Assembly: GCA_018524725.1 (NCBI GenBank)
Contig: JAEUWP010000128.1
Location: forward strand, 1 to 64,000
Length of the DNA stretch: 64,000 nucleotides
Source: Podaxis mareebaensis
Taxonomy: Eukaryota > Basidiomycota > Agaricomycetes > Agaricales > Agaricaceae
Reading direction: 5' to 3'
Under the pieces are notes generated by a model that saw only the letters and a list, made by a program, of their open reading frames with translations, did no database searches and was not told the origin of the DNA. Position numbers and translations under genes: made by a program. How positions within the stretch are numbered: the stretch's first letter is position 1; each line of letters begins with the position of its first letter. Positions 35,861 to 49,030 of this stretch are shown in pieces.

Positions 35861-38042
35861 GAGAGAGTTGGGTAGCCGAAATCATCTTGGAGGCACTCAG
35901 GGAGCACTGGGAGGTGAGAGAAAGCATTCTAACAACCTGGCGACCTTTAAGAATACTTCCGGGCCTACTAGTCACAAGTATAGATATAGAGCTTGTTCTT
36001 TGTGTGCTAAGTACCTTATTCTTGGACGCACAACATGCTGGAATAGTTCAACAACGCCTTGATATCATCTCTCTTTGGAGCATTGATACCTCTACAGAGC
36101 ATCGGTAGTTCACCATGCCGCACAAGAGAACAAATGCATCACGTTGCGAACCCGCGGAAAGCGAGGCACTTCTATGCCTATTCGAGTACTGTACTTTGTA
36201 TACCGGCTTCTGAGATATCACTGTGATTGCAAGAACTATGGCAGGCTGTGTCGGCTGGGCTGTGCGAATCAGACCTGGAGTTGGACCAGGAGTGCGTGTT
36301 GAGCGTCCCGTACATCGGTCTCTCTAGATCTAATACAAGTCATTACCAAGATCCGTGACCATTGACAGCATCCAAACGGTGCAATACGTTCCAAGCTGAC
36401 ATGAGATGGATAAGTGTAGGGTCGCCTGGCTTAGAGATCCGCATATTGCTACATATCATGATCGCCCGAGGGCAGTGCCATCATTGCCATCAAGAGCTCC
36501 AGCAGATTCAGTAGATCACTGAGACTCTCCAACGTTGTTGGCCTTTTATCGAGATGGAAGCGGGATATTGTGATGTAGAAGATATCCTCCGACGGGTAAT
36601 TCCGATCTGCCAAGCGTAGGTGTCAAATCGGGCCCTTCCGCAGATGTAGCCTGGTGTCCCAGGAGAATACAGCACAGGTTCAAGAACCTTCGCACTAATA
36701 ATAGTAGACGACGTGAAGCAGGATAGCCAAGCAGCCATTATGGTTGTCTCTCCCAAAGGACGCAGGCATGTTAAATTATTCTCAATTTCGGTGAGCCTAA
36801 TCATTTGAAAGTCCATTGTAAACGCCGTGCTTACCAGTCGGAGCTTCCGCGTTGCGAATAGTCAGCCATCCAGCTTTCAATGTCCAACCAAAACCACCCA
36901 TGGTCCCAGTGAACAACACCTTTTTCTGAGTGGGTAGTTCGGTAATCTTGACATTAGCGCAACCCCAATACCGAGGCTGATCGTATCGTTCATGATTGTT
37001 TTTTGGGACTGTTGAGGCCGGTATACGTGCGGCGAGTGGTTGGGACTCTTACGGATGGGTGCAGCGATCAGCTCCAAGCTTGGCTGCCTGGCCAACTTGG
37101 CTTTATCATAGAGACTGGGCGGTCGTCCCAGGACGGAAGACAGGCCGGTCCCTTGGTCGTATTTCTCTCAAATGTTTCAATGGACTGAGCATATGGGAAA
37201 TTATTTGGGTTGGGAAGAAGATTGTGTTCGAATAAAAGCCAGGGGATATCCTTTAGGATAGGGCCAGTCTAGGCCTCGTACATGGTGTGTGTTCTAGGGT
37301 CCCTATATAGCACTTCAACGTTGCTTCGCGGGCGGATGTGCGGAGGAGGGCCCGACAAGATATTATAATCACTCCGTAGAACCCCACCAGCATCCGAGGA
37401 AGAATAACGGTATACATGAGGTCATCACCCGCACCTACTGGAGAGCCATGGTGGATTGTTATCTGGCGCTTGCTGGGACCTCTGCCCCGGTGTCACTGGA
37501 GCCCCTTAGGAGGGTTTGGTCACTTAAACAACATGAGGTTACGATGACAACTCCAAGCACTGAAACCTGAGACCATTGCTTGGAATAGATAAGTGCTGAC
37601 GCTTGGGTTCTAGGGATGGGTACCGTTTCATGGTATGGCGGATTTCGTCCCATTGCAAAGCATCGAGTTACAGTGTGTAGCTTGTCCCAGCATCATAGAC
37701 AGACTGCAGTACCAAAGGACCTTCTCCACGAGCCTCGCACAGCCTTCAGAGGCCAAAACCCGAAGTTTAATGAAAACGAGCAGGTTGGACGCCCAGAAGA
37801 TCAGTGCGGACTCTCCATAGCAGCAGTCCCGTGGAGTCAGAAGACATCTAATGAATGCTAGCCAACAGGCAATCATGCATAAAACACGTGGGAGGAAGTC
37901 GCATGGACGCGTTATGTGTGCGTGTTTGGGTTTGTGTAATCTCGCTCTGGATCACGGGACCGTCTCGGATGTGGTGGTCATTATCTTGTGCTCTGCTCAG
38001 GAGTCTTGAACGCCTGGTTCCTAGTCTCTTCCAACTCCCATC
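35861..38042. other. Gene-poor stretch with minus-strand coding fragments
   Basis: On the minus strand at about 36430-36620 a frame reads like coding sequence (RNYPSEDIFYITISRFHLDK, then a leucine-rich end), and another lies at 36820-36903 (MGGFGWTLKAGWL). No start, order or splice pattern links them into one gene. They may be exons of an unrecognised gene or relics. The right end (37900-38042) is the promoter side of the F-box gene. Confidence 0.35.
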
Positions 38043-41000
38043 ATGTCTGCGAATAAACCAGGACCCTCTACACCCTCGATATCGTCATCCTCAAGACAAA
38101 GGCCGCCTAACAGACGTTCTCCAAGTGCCTACACTGTTCCCTCACGTCCGATGGCCTTCCAGCACCACCGTCGGGCTTCAAGCTCGGTTCTGACGGTTCA
38201 AACGCAATTTACGACGCATCCTAACACAATGACCCCGCAAGGATCGCAGGATTACCCCACCAATCCGCGTTTCTCGTATTTGTTGAACACGGTGCTCGGA
38301 TCGCCATTTCTCACGACCGCAGACGTTGTTCAAACACCATCACATTTCAGCCTGGACGATGCAATTGAGGAGCGCGATGTGCACCATCCACGACCACCTT
38401 CTCCATCACCAACAGCAGACTACTCAATCATCGATGTGGAGGAGTTGGAAGCAGACAACCCACCCATCATTCGGATCCCAGGCGGTTATCCATACGGGCA
38501 CCAACGGTCCATGTCCTCTTCATTTGCAGGTTTTGGCCTCCAATCCCCTTCACCCTGGTCAAGCACCAGAGGTCGCACATACTATACGAGTCCCGGGTTA
38601 AATGGGACACCATTCATGAGCCTCAACCACCCGACGGAGTCCATCTCAATGCCTAATATGCCTCAAGCGTCGAATCCCTTCAGGACATTGTTGCCACGGA
38701 TCTGGGATGCACTCTCGTCTCCAGGGAAAGCATTCTCTGGAAACAATCATTATCCCTCATCTCCTTCATCTTCCTCGACTTCTATCAATTCCTCTCCTAC
38801 CGCTTCACCTAGAAGCTTCTCCCACTCTGTTTCCCTCCCAACCGGACTGTTCAGCAGTCAATCTCCTTCCGGTCGTCAATCACCTCTTCCTCGTTCGAGG
38901 AATAACAAAGGGAAGGGCAGAATTCAACCTCCCCATTATTCTCCGTTTGCCCCAGAACCCGCAGAGAATTTCGACTATAGTGAACTTTCCCCATTGGATG
39001 GTGAAGAAGGCGAGCTAATCGATGAGGCTTGCTTCGTTGACGTACGAGCCATCACTGGTATTGATATCCTAGCTCTGTTACCACCAGAGTTGGCCCTCTA
39101 CATCCTCCAACTCGTCTGCCCCTCCCCCTTTGCCCGCAACAACCGCTATTCTCGTACAAGAAGGCTAGACCCTTTGTCTAATGAAGCCGAGGAAGAGTCC
39201 AAAGTTGCTTTATGTGCTATATTAGCTTGCCTTGCTGTCTCACACACGTGGCGGCGACTGGCACTCGATAACTCTGTCTGGCACGCATTATTCTTGGGGA
39301 GATGGGATGTTGACCTCAGGAGGGCCGGTATGTCCCATATGCGAAAACTGGGGTCAGGGTCACCATCCGACACCGTTGATTCACCAACGCGTCAACAAAA
39401 ACGGCATAGGTGGAAACTCAAACATAGAGCTCAGACGTTCAAGTTTGGTGCTACATCCAAGTCCAGCGCTTCCCCGCCACGTGCACGTCCACAGGCCTCA
39501 ACCTCGACCCTCGGAGCGCCCCAGGCGCTCCGCCAGCCCAAACAGAACTTCCCATTACAGTTTGATTGGAAGAAGATGTATATGGAGAGGCTTGAGTTGG
39601 AGAAACGATGGAACGGGACCGCTTGTGTCAGGGTGCCGATATTACCTCCTGATGACACGCAACCAGTACGTGAGGCTGGAAGGCCAATATCCAATCGAGG
39701 AGCGCCAAGATCTAGGTCTCTGTCACCGACCAGACTCCTCGGTTCTGGGAGTACTTCATTAACCGCCTCGGCCAGTAGTTCTGGCGTGACCGAATCGGCC
39801 ACTTTAGGAAGGATTTCAAATAGGACTGCTGACAGGATGATGGAACTGAGGGGAATGTCGGCTTCGAGGACCGAGCCCTCGGATATGAATGTTTTGTATA
39901 GGGAGCAGAGATGGGAACCAGAGACGATGGAATTGAAGGGACATACGGACAGGTTTGTAAGCTTTCTATCTTTGATGCGTCGTGCTGATGTACGTCCTCA
40001 AGTGTATATTGTGTTGAATTCGACTCGAAGAGAGTCATCACTGGTTCTCGCGATCGCACAATAATGGTGTGGAGCTTGAAGACAGGGAGGCTTCTGGGTA
40101 CATTTGCGGGCGTTCATACTGGCAGCGTGTTGTGTTTGAAATTCGAGAGGGATTGGGACCTCGAGTCTTTTGATCCTTCGCTTATGCATCGGAAAACACG
40201 GCAGGACGAAACATCGCTGTCAACAGATCCGGATTTGGAATCGGACCTGGACAGTAGTGGCTTGGAACGGCTGGGAAGGAAAACAGGGTTCATGTTCACC
40301 GGGAGCAGTGATTGTACAATATGCGTATGGAGGTTGGAGTCCGGGGAACTGTTGGATGAAGACCCAGCGCGGGATGGAATGGAGGAAGATAGGGATAGGT
40401 GGGTCCTGGCAGAGCCTGTTGCAGTGCTCAAAGGACATACGGGTGGTGTTCTAGATCTTAGGATTGATCAACAGTGGATCGTCAGTTGGTGAGTCGTCTT
40501 TCGCCCATCTCGTGTTGCTTCATTTGCTAAAATAGCGGCAGCTCGAAAGATACTGTCATTCGTGTGTGGGACCGAAAGACACTAACGCTGCACCGCATGC
40601 TGAGAGGTCATGAAGGACCCGTGAATGCGGTGGGTTTACAAAACGGTAGAGTGGTATGTACTCTCGGATCGTACTATGCCTTCCGTTCCTGATAGAGTCA
40701 TTAGGTGAGTGCGAGCGGAGATGGAAAGATGATTCTCTGGGATATCGAGAGCGGGGAGCGACTGAAGACGTTTGATGGACATGACCGCGGTTTGGCCTGC
40801 ATCGAGTTCCAGGTATCCTTTATTTATGTTGAGGATCATGATGCGCGATTACTCATCAAAATTTATAGAACGACTTGATCATATCCGGTTCGAATGATTG
40901 CAAAATCAGGATATGGAACGCCTGGACCGGCGAATGCCTAAGGACACTTGCGGGCCACAACGCCCTTGTTCGCGCAATATCATTTGATCCCAAGACGGGG

Positions 41001-41315
41001 CGATTATTAAGCGCCAGTTATGATAAAGTGGTCAAAGTATGGGATCTATATAACGGTAAGTCGATCCTTTGCGCCATAGTTTCTTTGACGGTTTACTGAC
41101 TTAAACCCTGACAGGCAAACTGATACGAGAATTCAAGCATACTCACACAAGTCATATTTTTGACGTCAAGTTCAATCTCGGGAAGATTGTCAGGTATGTA
41201 TTGGAGGTCTTTTTGAGCGATTCGGTAGCTTATTGAATATCACAGTGCCTCACATGATCAGAGGATCTGTGTATTGGACTTTACGGCTGGATTGGATGCT
41301 TCAGTGTTTATCTGA
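38043..41315 (+). CDS. F-box and WD40-repeat protein (SCF substrate receptor type)
   Basis: Seven exons join in phase: 38043-39952, 40003-40488, 40536-40653, 40705-40812, 40869-41055, 41115-41193 and 41246-41315, giving 985 residues. Residues 1-330 are serine- and proline-rich. An F-box follows at about 335-420 (ALLPPELALYILQLV; VSHTWRRLALDNSVWHALF), and the WD40 propeller spans about 625-985. Seven blades can be counted, with landmarks such as GSRDRTIMVW, GSSDCTICVW, SASGDGKMILWD, GSNDCKIRIW and SASYDKVVKVWD. An acidic insertion lies between blades 1 and 2. The layout matches Met30, Pop1/Cdc4 and beta-TrCP-like receptors that bring phosphorylated proteins to an SCF ubiquitin ligase. The substrate cannot be read from the sequence. 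Confidence 0.93.
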
Positions 41316-41709
41316 GTTAACTGAAAGATGTATGGCCCTCTAAAGTGGGTGCATCGATGTGTGATATTTCTGGACTCGTTACTTCCCATCACTGATTATC
41401 TTTATTCCTGCATGGTTGACTTCTCATGCACATATCCTATATTTCTTCAATATTGATACGTCCGGCGTAAAGTATCCCTGATAGCCACTTGTGGAGTAGG
41501 ATAAATCATAGGCGAACGATTCAAGCCCGCTTTAGTGTAAGAGTGACATCTCATAAACATCGCCCGAGGCTGGGAGGCAACTGGCTAGCCGGCATGACCT
41601 GACACGGAGAATGATGCTAGTTAAACGCACGAAAATGGCCCAAGCTACGGTAATCATTTGACAACATAGACTTCTGATAATATGCTAGTACCAGCCCAGT
41701 GAGTAGAAA

Positions 41710-42641
41710 TTAGACGCTAAATAATGTCAACCGCTTGGCGGCGAAATAAGACCAATAAAATCTAGCATTATCAGGAGTCGGAAATCCGACAAGATTATTG
41801 GTCATCATACCCAACGCCCAATCACCGAAGAAAGCGGCAAGAATGGTGAACAGTGTGAGAGACCACATGAAACCTCCCACGATCCACGCAGGGAGGTCTA
41901 CTTTGTCATCGTCAGTCGCGGGACCGCAACAATACGTCTTGAATAAGCCGAAGATGAGAATGAGCACACCAACGCCGACAAGGCCAAAAAATGCCCCTGT
42001 GAGCTTAAGGAGCCCCTTGTCTTCTGGCAAGTTTCGAACCACAAGGTCCATGAGACCGGTCATACCAGCGAACATGCCAAGGACATCTGTAGGATACCAT
42101 GAGAGGACAGCCTCTGGTTGAAGGAGGCAGACCTACACAATAGCAGCCATAACATTGATTTCCAAGTCCCCTTCGTGGACCCCCCTCCATTCTTTCCTAC
42201 AACCCAAGCAGCGTGAATGGCGGTAGTCCCATTCAAAATACTCATACTCATTTTCCATACCGCAATCACCAACAACTGCCACGTATTCTTGCACCTTATA
42301 ATTACAAATATCGATATTCCTGCTGACAACGTGAGAGCGGCCAATCCAAGCAAAATATCAATAACGCTGAAGGACAGCTTGCGAGAGGGGTGGAGAGGGC
42401 GTTTGCCATTCCAGAGACAGAAGAGGGTGTAATATGTGAGGAAATGGGACACGAAGCCGAGTCCGCCGAAGGGGAGAGAGTAGCATTCGATTTCGGATTT
42501 GAGGTCGTGGCCGCGTTGGGGCATCAAACCAGACCAGGATACATTGTCTGGAGGGAAAGACCTCGGAAAATACTGGGAAGGCATTTATGTTAGACTGAGC
42601 TGATTAGGGTAGATAAATTCAAGCAGGATAGGACGGACCAT
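41710..42641 (-). CDS. Multi-pass membrane protein, tandem paralogue 1
   Basis: Three exons are proposed on the minus strand: the start codon alone (42639-42641), 42137-42572 and 41710-42086, giving 271 residues. The protein contains QRGHDLKSEIECYSLPFGG near the start, then about six hydrophobic segments, and MFAGMTGLMDL and GDWALGMMTNNLVG in the last exon. I recall similar uncharacterised proteins in mushrooms but know no function. The neighbour at 43994-44927 is a paralogue with a 436-bp middle exon of the same length and the same intron phases. A TATA-like CATAAAAG lies about 60 bp upstream of the ATG. An ATG at 42584 without the first intron is an alternative start here, but the paralogue has no equivalent. 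Confidence 0.8.
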
Positions 42642-43993
42642 TGTGATAAAGTGTCAAAAGACAGTCCAACTGCACCGGTGCTTCATCCTTTGCTCTTTTA
42701 TGCCTCGTTTTCTGTGGCAGAGAACTAGATACCATCTGTCAAGTTTGTCAAGACCAAATGATGGCTTTGGCGAATGAGCCTTTTGTTCTCAATCGTTTCA
42801 TACTTCCAAGGTCCTAGTAGCATCTTAAGTTATCACGCAATTGCACCCCGTCCTTCTGCCACCCCTTTGCGCTCATTGCGAAGATAGAAAAACTCCCTGG
42901 CCTTATGCACAACTACACGTCTGTATATTTTCCTAGGTTTGAACTTGGTCGAGTAGATTTGTGTGATTCCGACAGCCGTTATGCATCTTTGCGTAAGGGT
43001 TTAGTGGTCGCAAGTATTGATGGTAGTACATGTGGTGCATCTTCCGCTGTCTCGGGGTTACGTGATAGGAATATATTGAGTTGTATTGAGTTGTATATTA
43101 TAGAACAAGGAAGGGAGAGTTAGGTGAGCTTGCTGTACTCATGGGCCGCGGAAGTTCTGCTCCACCACTGGTCTTTTTAACCGTCAAACTCGGAGCCACA
43201 ACATCCATTCTTCCAATATTTCCACCGACCATGGTTACCTTGCCATCTGAGCGAGGTGCCCTAGATAACATCCACACGAGCTGCCTAACAGGCCGCTGCC
43301 AAAGAGAATGGGATGTGAGAGTGTATGGATTATTATTTGCCTTTGCAAACAGGTTAAAGTGGCTACAAACCACCGCGTTTCCTGGACGCCCCTTCATCAG
43401 ACGGCGCACCACTTCTGATCAGTGTCCATGGAGAGGAGGGCGATGATGATGCCACCTGTGGCTTGACACCAATCGAGAAAGTCCGGGCTGGTCGTGGCAG
43501 CGGATGCAGGGGAAACGTCATGTCCTTGGTGACCTTGTTCGGTACAGGGATCGCCACTATTCCATTTGTCCATTGCGTTCAGTCTAAGATTTTCTTTTTT
43601 CCCTTGGAGTCCATTTTCTCACGCTTGCCGTTGAGGCTTGTTACTCTTCTTTCATCAAGGGGCCAAGCCGGAGACAGCAACCTGGGTTACCATGATGGTC
43701 TCAGTGACTCTGTTTGGGATAGAGAGGGTAGACTGACAACCTTAGAAGTTGATGTAGTAACACAAGATGTATACACACATTTTGGTGAAAGCTCGAGTCA
43801 AATAAATTCCTTGCAACAAGGCAAGATTGAAGTATGATGTTTCTGGACATTCGTCTCTTTCATTATCCACCGGTGACCTCTCATGCACATGCTTTCATAT
43901 TATTTGTCATTGATCTATTCACCACCAAATTTGTGGAAATGTTTAATTAGACGTAGCCTACTCATTCAACCAACCAACACGCAACAGCAATAA
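42642..43993 (-). other. Spacer between the tandem membrane genes; possible minus-strand exons
   Basis: Open minus-strand stretches at 43363-43557 and 43098-43345 could be joined by an intron ending near 43346 and would encode a proline-rich then basic tail ending SPFLVL. A plus-strand frame overlaps at 43463-43837. No start or domain supports either. I see no repeat or RNA gene. Confidence 0.3.
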
Positions 43994-44927
43994 TTAGGCG
44001 CTAAGCAACGTCAACCGCTTGGACAAGAAATAGGCCCAGTAAAATGCGGCATTATCACCACTGGGCAATCCAACTAGGTTGTTAGTCATCATGCCCAATG
44101 CCCAATCACCATAAAACGCGGCGAGAATAGTGAACGTTACTAGACAGTTCATCAAGCATGACATAAGCTGCTGGAAGAGCTGGACTTCGTCATTGTCGTC
44201 GCAACACTTTTTTATGACGTTTCCGAGGAAATTGAGCACACCGATACCAACGAGGCCAAAGAATGCTCCCGTGAGTTTGACTACCCCTTTGTCGTACGGC
44301 AAGACTTCGACTACAAGGTCCATTAGACCGGACATGCCTGCGAACATGCCAGGAATGTCTGTTGAACATAACAGAATCCCATGAGAGAAGATCCTCTAGA
44401 CTGAGGGGATGGTAGACCTACATGCCAAAATCCACCACATTGATCTCGCAGTCCCTTCCGTCGACTTTCCCTCGTTCTTTTTTATAACCCAAGCAGCATG
44501 AACCGCTGTCATACCATTCAATACACTCATGCTCATCTTCCACAACGCGATCACCAACAGCTGCCATGTATTCTTACACTTCGTCATTGCATATATCGAT
44601 ATCCCCGTTGATACTACGAGACCGATCGACCCAAGCGCTATGTCAAAGTTGCCACAGGAAAGTTTTCGAAAGGGCCAGAGAGGACTTCGACCGAACCAGA
44701 GGCAGACGAGGGCGTAGTAGGTGAGGAAGTGAGACGTGAAGCCGAGTCCGCCGAACGGGAGGGAGTAACATTTAATTTCGGATTCGAGGTCATGGCCGCG
44801 TTGGGGCGTCAAGTCGGACCAGGAGATGTCGCGCGGAAGAAAGGGGGCTGGGAGGTGCTGAGGAAAGTGTGTGCATATTTAGGCTAGACCAGTCAGGCTG
44901 AAGAAGTTCAAGGTAAGGACGGACCAT
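43994..44927 (-). CDS. Multi-pass membrane protein, tandem paralogue 2
   Basis: This has the same layout as the gene at 41710-42641: start codon at 44925-44927, then 44422-44857 (436 bp) and 43994-44358, giving 267 residues. It shares TPQRGHDLESEIKCYSLPFG, CKNTWQLLVIALWKMSMSVL and GDWALGMMTNNLVG with its neighbour. The middle of the last exon is shorter and contains a CCDDNDEVQ loop instead of the neighbour's CCGPATDDDK. The ATG is followed directly by GTCCGT, the same donor as in paralogue 1, and a TATA-like CATAAAAG lies about 70 bp upstream. Tandem duplication is clear; function is unknown. Confidence 0.82.
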
Positions 44928-45794
44928 TGAGACCAAAGTAATGGGCGATAGGAGGCTGCAATCACCTTGGATTTGCTGGTGCTTCATCCGTGGTCTTTTA
45001 TGCCCCGTTCCGTACGGTGGAGAGCCAGGTACCATCTGAAAAAAAATCCAGATAGTGCATTCATGGAGGATAGACAGATGTATAGCGGGCTGTCACAACT
45101 AGCAGCAGCGTATCTTGACAAGGGTTTGCGGCAGGAAATTCTAGGAGGTAGTCATTTGCGGAATTAAGGCACTAGCGCGACTTCGTGATCCACCCGACGC
45201 TGAGGCTTGGATGTACGGGATGATGAGGTACACGGATGCATATGGTGTCCAGAACATAAATATTCATTGGTGATACGGTAAACTGTCGGAAGTCTTAGAA
45301 GTGTGCCGAATGCCAGGCGCCGACGAGTTGTAGAAGTGCGGCCGCTTACCCGCCCTCTGTGCATAGAGAATTGATGTTCTAGCATCCGCACAGGAAATCG
45401 CGAGCCTGTGTGCCTGGACACGCCTCATCGCACGATGTGTCCCTCGGCCAACTAAGATCGACGGAACAGATTCAGCCTGTGACTGTGGCCACCGACGAGG
45501 AATGCGACAGATTGGTCGTTGCGTTTGGTTGGAGGCTTGTAGAACGTTAGTTCCATGCCCTACCAATAAAATCAGGCTAGAAACATTCAATTCTTTGAAT
45601 TCAGGGACGGTATGAAGGTGAAGAATAGTCGCAATGGTAGGCCAGGTCGTTTTGGTTGGTTAAATGCATGAGATAGTCGGAGCGGGAGCGTCGCTTCGCT
45701 AAGTAACTTCAGAATCACAAACCAAGGTAAGTGGTATGGGTGTACACCTCAAAGATACTAACAAATTCAGAGCAGGAGCGAATTGGATGGTCAT
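44928..45794. other. Intergenic stretch, no gene seen
   Basis: It contains the promoter side of membrane paralogue 2 and the 3' side of the Asterix gene. Minus-strand open stretches at 45164-45590 overlap in two frames, show no domain and do not splice into a gene. Confidence 0.4.
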
Positions 45795-46335
45795 TCAAGC
45801 AGTGGGCGCGGCGACAGGATTTCTAGTAACAATCATCACTGGAATGTAAGATGCAACCAGTGCTGAGATGCACAACCTGCATGTACATGTCAGTAAATTC
45901 ATTCTGGAATTGGAAATAAGAGGGCAGTTGGACGGGCATACGCACATGAGATTAGACCAGGATCCTGTATCTCCTTTCTGCCGTGCAGGGTGTTGGTTGA
46001 AGTGAGAGTTGAGAGAGAAGAGGATGGCCGGCCATGCGAGGAATCTATGTGCGCGTACAGGTGGTGTGAATATGCACCGTTGGCATACCGAGCACCAGAG
46101 GTGCGTAGACGTCACACGTACCGATTCCGTGTCACCATAATGAGACCAGAGAGGAACATTCCTGAAGTGTTAAGGCCCTCTGCAGGAGACAAAATAGAAA
46201 ACGACAGGTCAGAACAAGGAGTAGTATGTGTTAGTGTTTAAGTGACGCACCACTGGACTCTTGGTACCAAGTCTTGGGGAATGTAAGCGGAACTTCAAGG
46301 GAAGGGTCTCGCGGGTCGTCTTTAATGTGGGACAT
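45795..46335 (-). CDS. Asterix homologue (PAT complex subunit, UPF0139/WDR83OS family)
   Basis: Four minus-strand exons join exactly: 46251-46335, 46122-46179, 45946-46044 and 45795-45876, giving 107 residues, the usual family size. The N-terminus is hydrophilic (DPRDPSLEVPLTFPKTWYQE). Three hydrophobic segments follow: GMFLSGLIMV, WPAILFSLNSHFN and LCISALVASYIPVM. This matches the layout of Asterix, which with CCDC47 in animals helps insert and protect polar membrane helices at the endoplasmic reticulum. Identity rests on length, topology and the order of these motifs as I remember them. It is easily missed because no exon exceeds 99 bp. Confidence 0.75.
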
Positions 46336-46717
46336 CTACAGTCGTGTAAGTCGATTAGAGTTCAACGCGAGTTAAGCAGAGCGGCAGACCTTGTGAAGGA
46401 GCGGTAGCCGTTGCGAGTGACAGCGAAAACCTCGAGTTGCCGCGACTGCTGCCATACAAATCAGCACAGCCACACAACATCCCTGCATTGCTTTGGGATG
46501 TAGTCGGGAGACGAATGGAGGTCGACCAATTTCTCATATGCAGATTTTGCCTACATGTTACGTTCCGAGACACGGAGGAGTAAATGAAATAAGAAAAAAA
46601 AATAGAGGTATAGATACGCGTCGAGAAGTCTATAAATTGGTATATTACCCACTGCCCCAAATTCCACAAAGCTCATTACTTTTTGTGTCCTACACGCTTC
46701 GTCCAAGATACATCCAT

Positions 46718-48479
46718 TCAATATAGCACAGCCATCTCTGCACACACAATAGCCAATCCAACAGCTGTCATCGCAACCAACGGCAACGAATTCCATTTCG
46801 CAAACTCCCATTGTGTCACCTTGATTCCTTTCTGCTCCAAAATCCCCTTCCAAAGCAATCCAGCAAGACTCGCGGAGAACGTAAAGCTGACCGCACCGAT
46901 GTTGCTCGCGACTGCAAGCGCAATAGCTGCACCCTTCTGCGTCGGCACATCGAAATTTGCTTGGTGAATGATTTTTGTCAAGAATATCGTAGCGCCGATG
47001 TTGGTTCCTGCGATATTGCATAAAATGACGCCCATAACGCCCACAAGCCAAATGGCAGGGTACATTTTTCCAGCGGAGGCAATGGCCAACCAGCGCCCGA
47101 AGACGTCGATCCAACCTTGCCGTGTAAGTGCTTCGATAAGGATAAATTGTGAGAATGCGAAGGGTATAAGACCGAAGGGGAGTCGGGGTAGGGCAGTGAA
47201 GAATGTGGGGAAATGCGCGGCTAGGGATTTATATTTTGCGGAGAAATAGGCGCGTTGATCCACAAAGAGTTGATTGGAGGAGGTTTCCGATTTGGTGTCT
47301 AAGGGGGGTTGGTCGCGTTGGAGGGTGGAGGAGGAACTGCTGGTGATTGGGGGTGGTGGTATTTTTTGGGCGAGAGTGCTGTGGGGAGAGGTGGGCTGAG
47401 TATCTGGGCCAAGAGTTGAATCGCGTTCGGGCTCAATAGCATCTGGTGAATCTGTGGCTGTGGTGGCACGTTGGAGGGCATGTTTTACGGCATCCTCTTC
47501 AGTCGATGGGGTATCAGCATCTGATAGGCGACCCGTGACGAACCGGTAGTGATCCCAGGAGATGTCGAATACGAATTTGAGGCCAGCAAACGGGAGGATA
47601 ATCTTCCATACGTCGATATGGAGGAAGCTCAGTATTAGGACGACGATTAAGCAGCTTCCCAAGACGATGCTCCCAATAACTGCGCCTACTGGGTCACGGA
47701 GGACTTCGCGAACGTTGAGCTGACCCGTAATATTAAGCTTTCGGGGGATATATCTCGCACTCCTGAACTGGATTGCCAGAGCCACGAAACAAAAAACGTT
47801 ACACGCTACAAACGGCAGGATGGTGTACGCGGTGAAAGCAGCGTTGTTAATACTGAAACCTTCGCAAATGACGACATTAGTTGGGTTTCCGACAAAGAGG
47901 ACCATGCTAGCTGTGTTGGCTGCTGCGAACTCGGACATTAACCAGGCCAGGGGCTGCAGGTGTGTGGCAGCCGCGTAATACACGAGGAAAACGGTGCCAG
48001 AGAGAATAACCGGATCATTGCCGAGAATCATGCTGATGAGGGTAAGCATGATGTAGAAGTACAGGTAGAGCTTGCGGCCATTGCTGCCTCCTCGGTTGCT
48101 CACCCAGAAAGCAGCTGCTTGGAGAACACCAGTGATGTCAAGGGTGATCGCCATGTAAGCCAGGGATATAAAGAGGATCAGGATGTTATATGGTTTGATG
48201 CCATCTGGGGCGTCATATGTTAGGAAAGAAGGAGATGAGAGGAACGAGAAGTCTCCCACCAGTCCCAACGATGCCATCACGAATTTGCTTAGGACCCAGG
48301 CACTGGGACGCCCACAGTATAGCAATGGCGAGGATAGGCGCTGTGTTAAGGTCGATGGGGATACGTCGCCGTCCGAGGTATGGTAACCGTATTGGAATCT
48401 TCACGGGTTGGATGACAAAAATTGTTGACAGGAAGAATATTATGAGTGTTACAACTGAAAATCGATCGATGGTCGCCAT
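46718..48479 (-). CDS. Ion-transporter-superfamily permease (ArsB/NhaD/CitMHS-like)
   Basis: Two exons on the minus strand, 48260-48479 and 46718-48204, are separated by a 55-bp intron and give 568 residues. About eleven hydrophobic segments fall in two blocks with a hydrophilic, proline- and serine-rich loop between them (near 47230-47520). Each block has a helix-break motif of this superfamily: SMVLFVGNPTNVVI in the first and NIAGTNIGATIFL in the second. This is the usual arrangement of anion or Na+/H+ exchange permeases with a PF03600-type fold. The substrate (arsenite, dicarboxylate, citrate or sodium) cannot be decided. The gene diverges from the CorA-like gene starting at 49031. Confidence 0.85.
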
Positions 48480-49030
48480 CGAAAGAGGTCTTCAAGGAGG
48501 GCGGGGGACGTCAAGAAGGTAGAAAGAGGGCAGAGCGCAAGGGGGAACAGATGCAGAGATGAGTAAACGTTTCCAACATGCAGTTCGTCAAAGTCGTTTA
48601 AACGGGCACATGAAAGAATTAACTGCATGAAGCAAGTTTCAAGAATAACGAAAAAGCTGTGGTTGATGTTCAGACGTACCGGCACTGGTAGTTGGGATAA
48701 TTGGGAAGAAATTGACGCCTCCGAACCAACAATGAGAGTAAAAGATTTGTCGGGGCAGGGATGCTGCAGTGTGGCGCTGTGGGTTCGATTTCGGAGTATC
48801 CCACGGACAGGTTTACCGGGATACCCCATATGTGATATGTTATAATTGGTTTGTGTCCATTTTGCTCAGCCTCATGTCAGAATCCACACTCGTCGGACGC
48901 CGGTCATGTTCGCCATCAAGGGCGGCTCCTCAGCGCCTGCTACACACAACGCAACAGCAATCGCTCATGAGGGCTTCTTCCTAAACTCCACCAACGCCGC
49001 CCACGAGCATTTACGCCCAGCCCATTAACC
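48480..49030. promoter_or_regulatory. Divergent promoter between the permease and CorA-like gene 1
   Basis: About 550 bp separate two ATG codons that point away from each other. No clear TATA box or known operator was found. The stretch is not visibly similar to the spacer that precedes CorA-like genes 2 and 3, so gene 1 may be regulated differently. Confidence 0.5.

Noticed and set aside
36877..37235. Overlapping short frames on both strands near 37 kb
   Set aside because: They lack consistent starts, splice sites and domains; only nearby minus-strand fragments are mentioned as possible relics.
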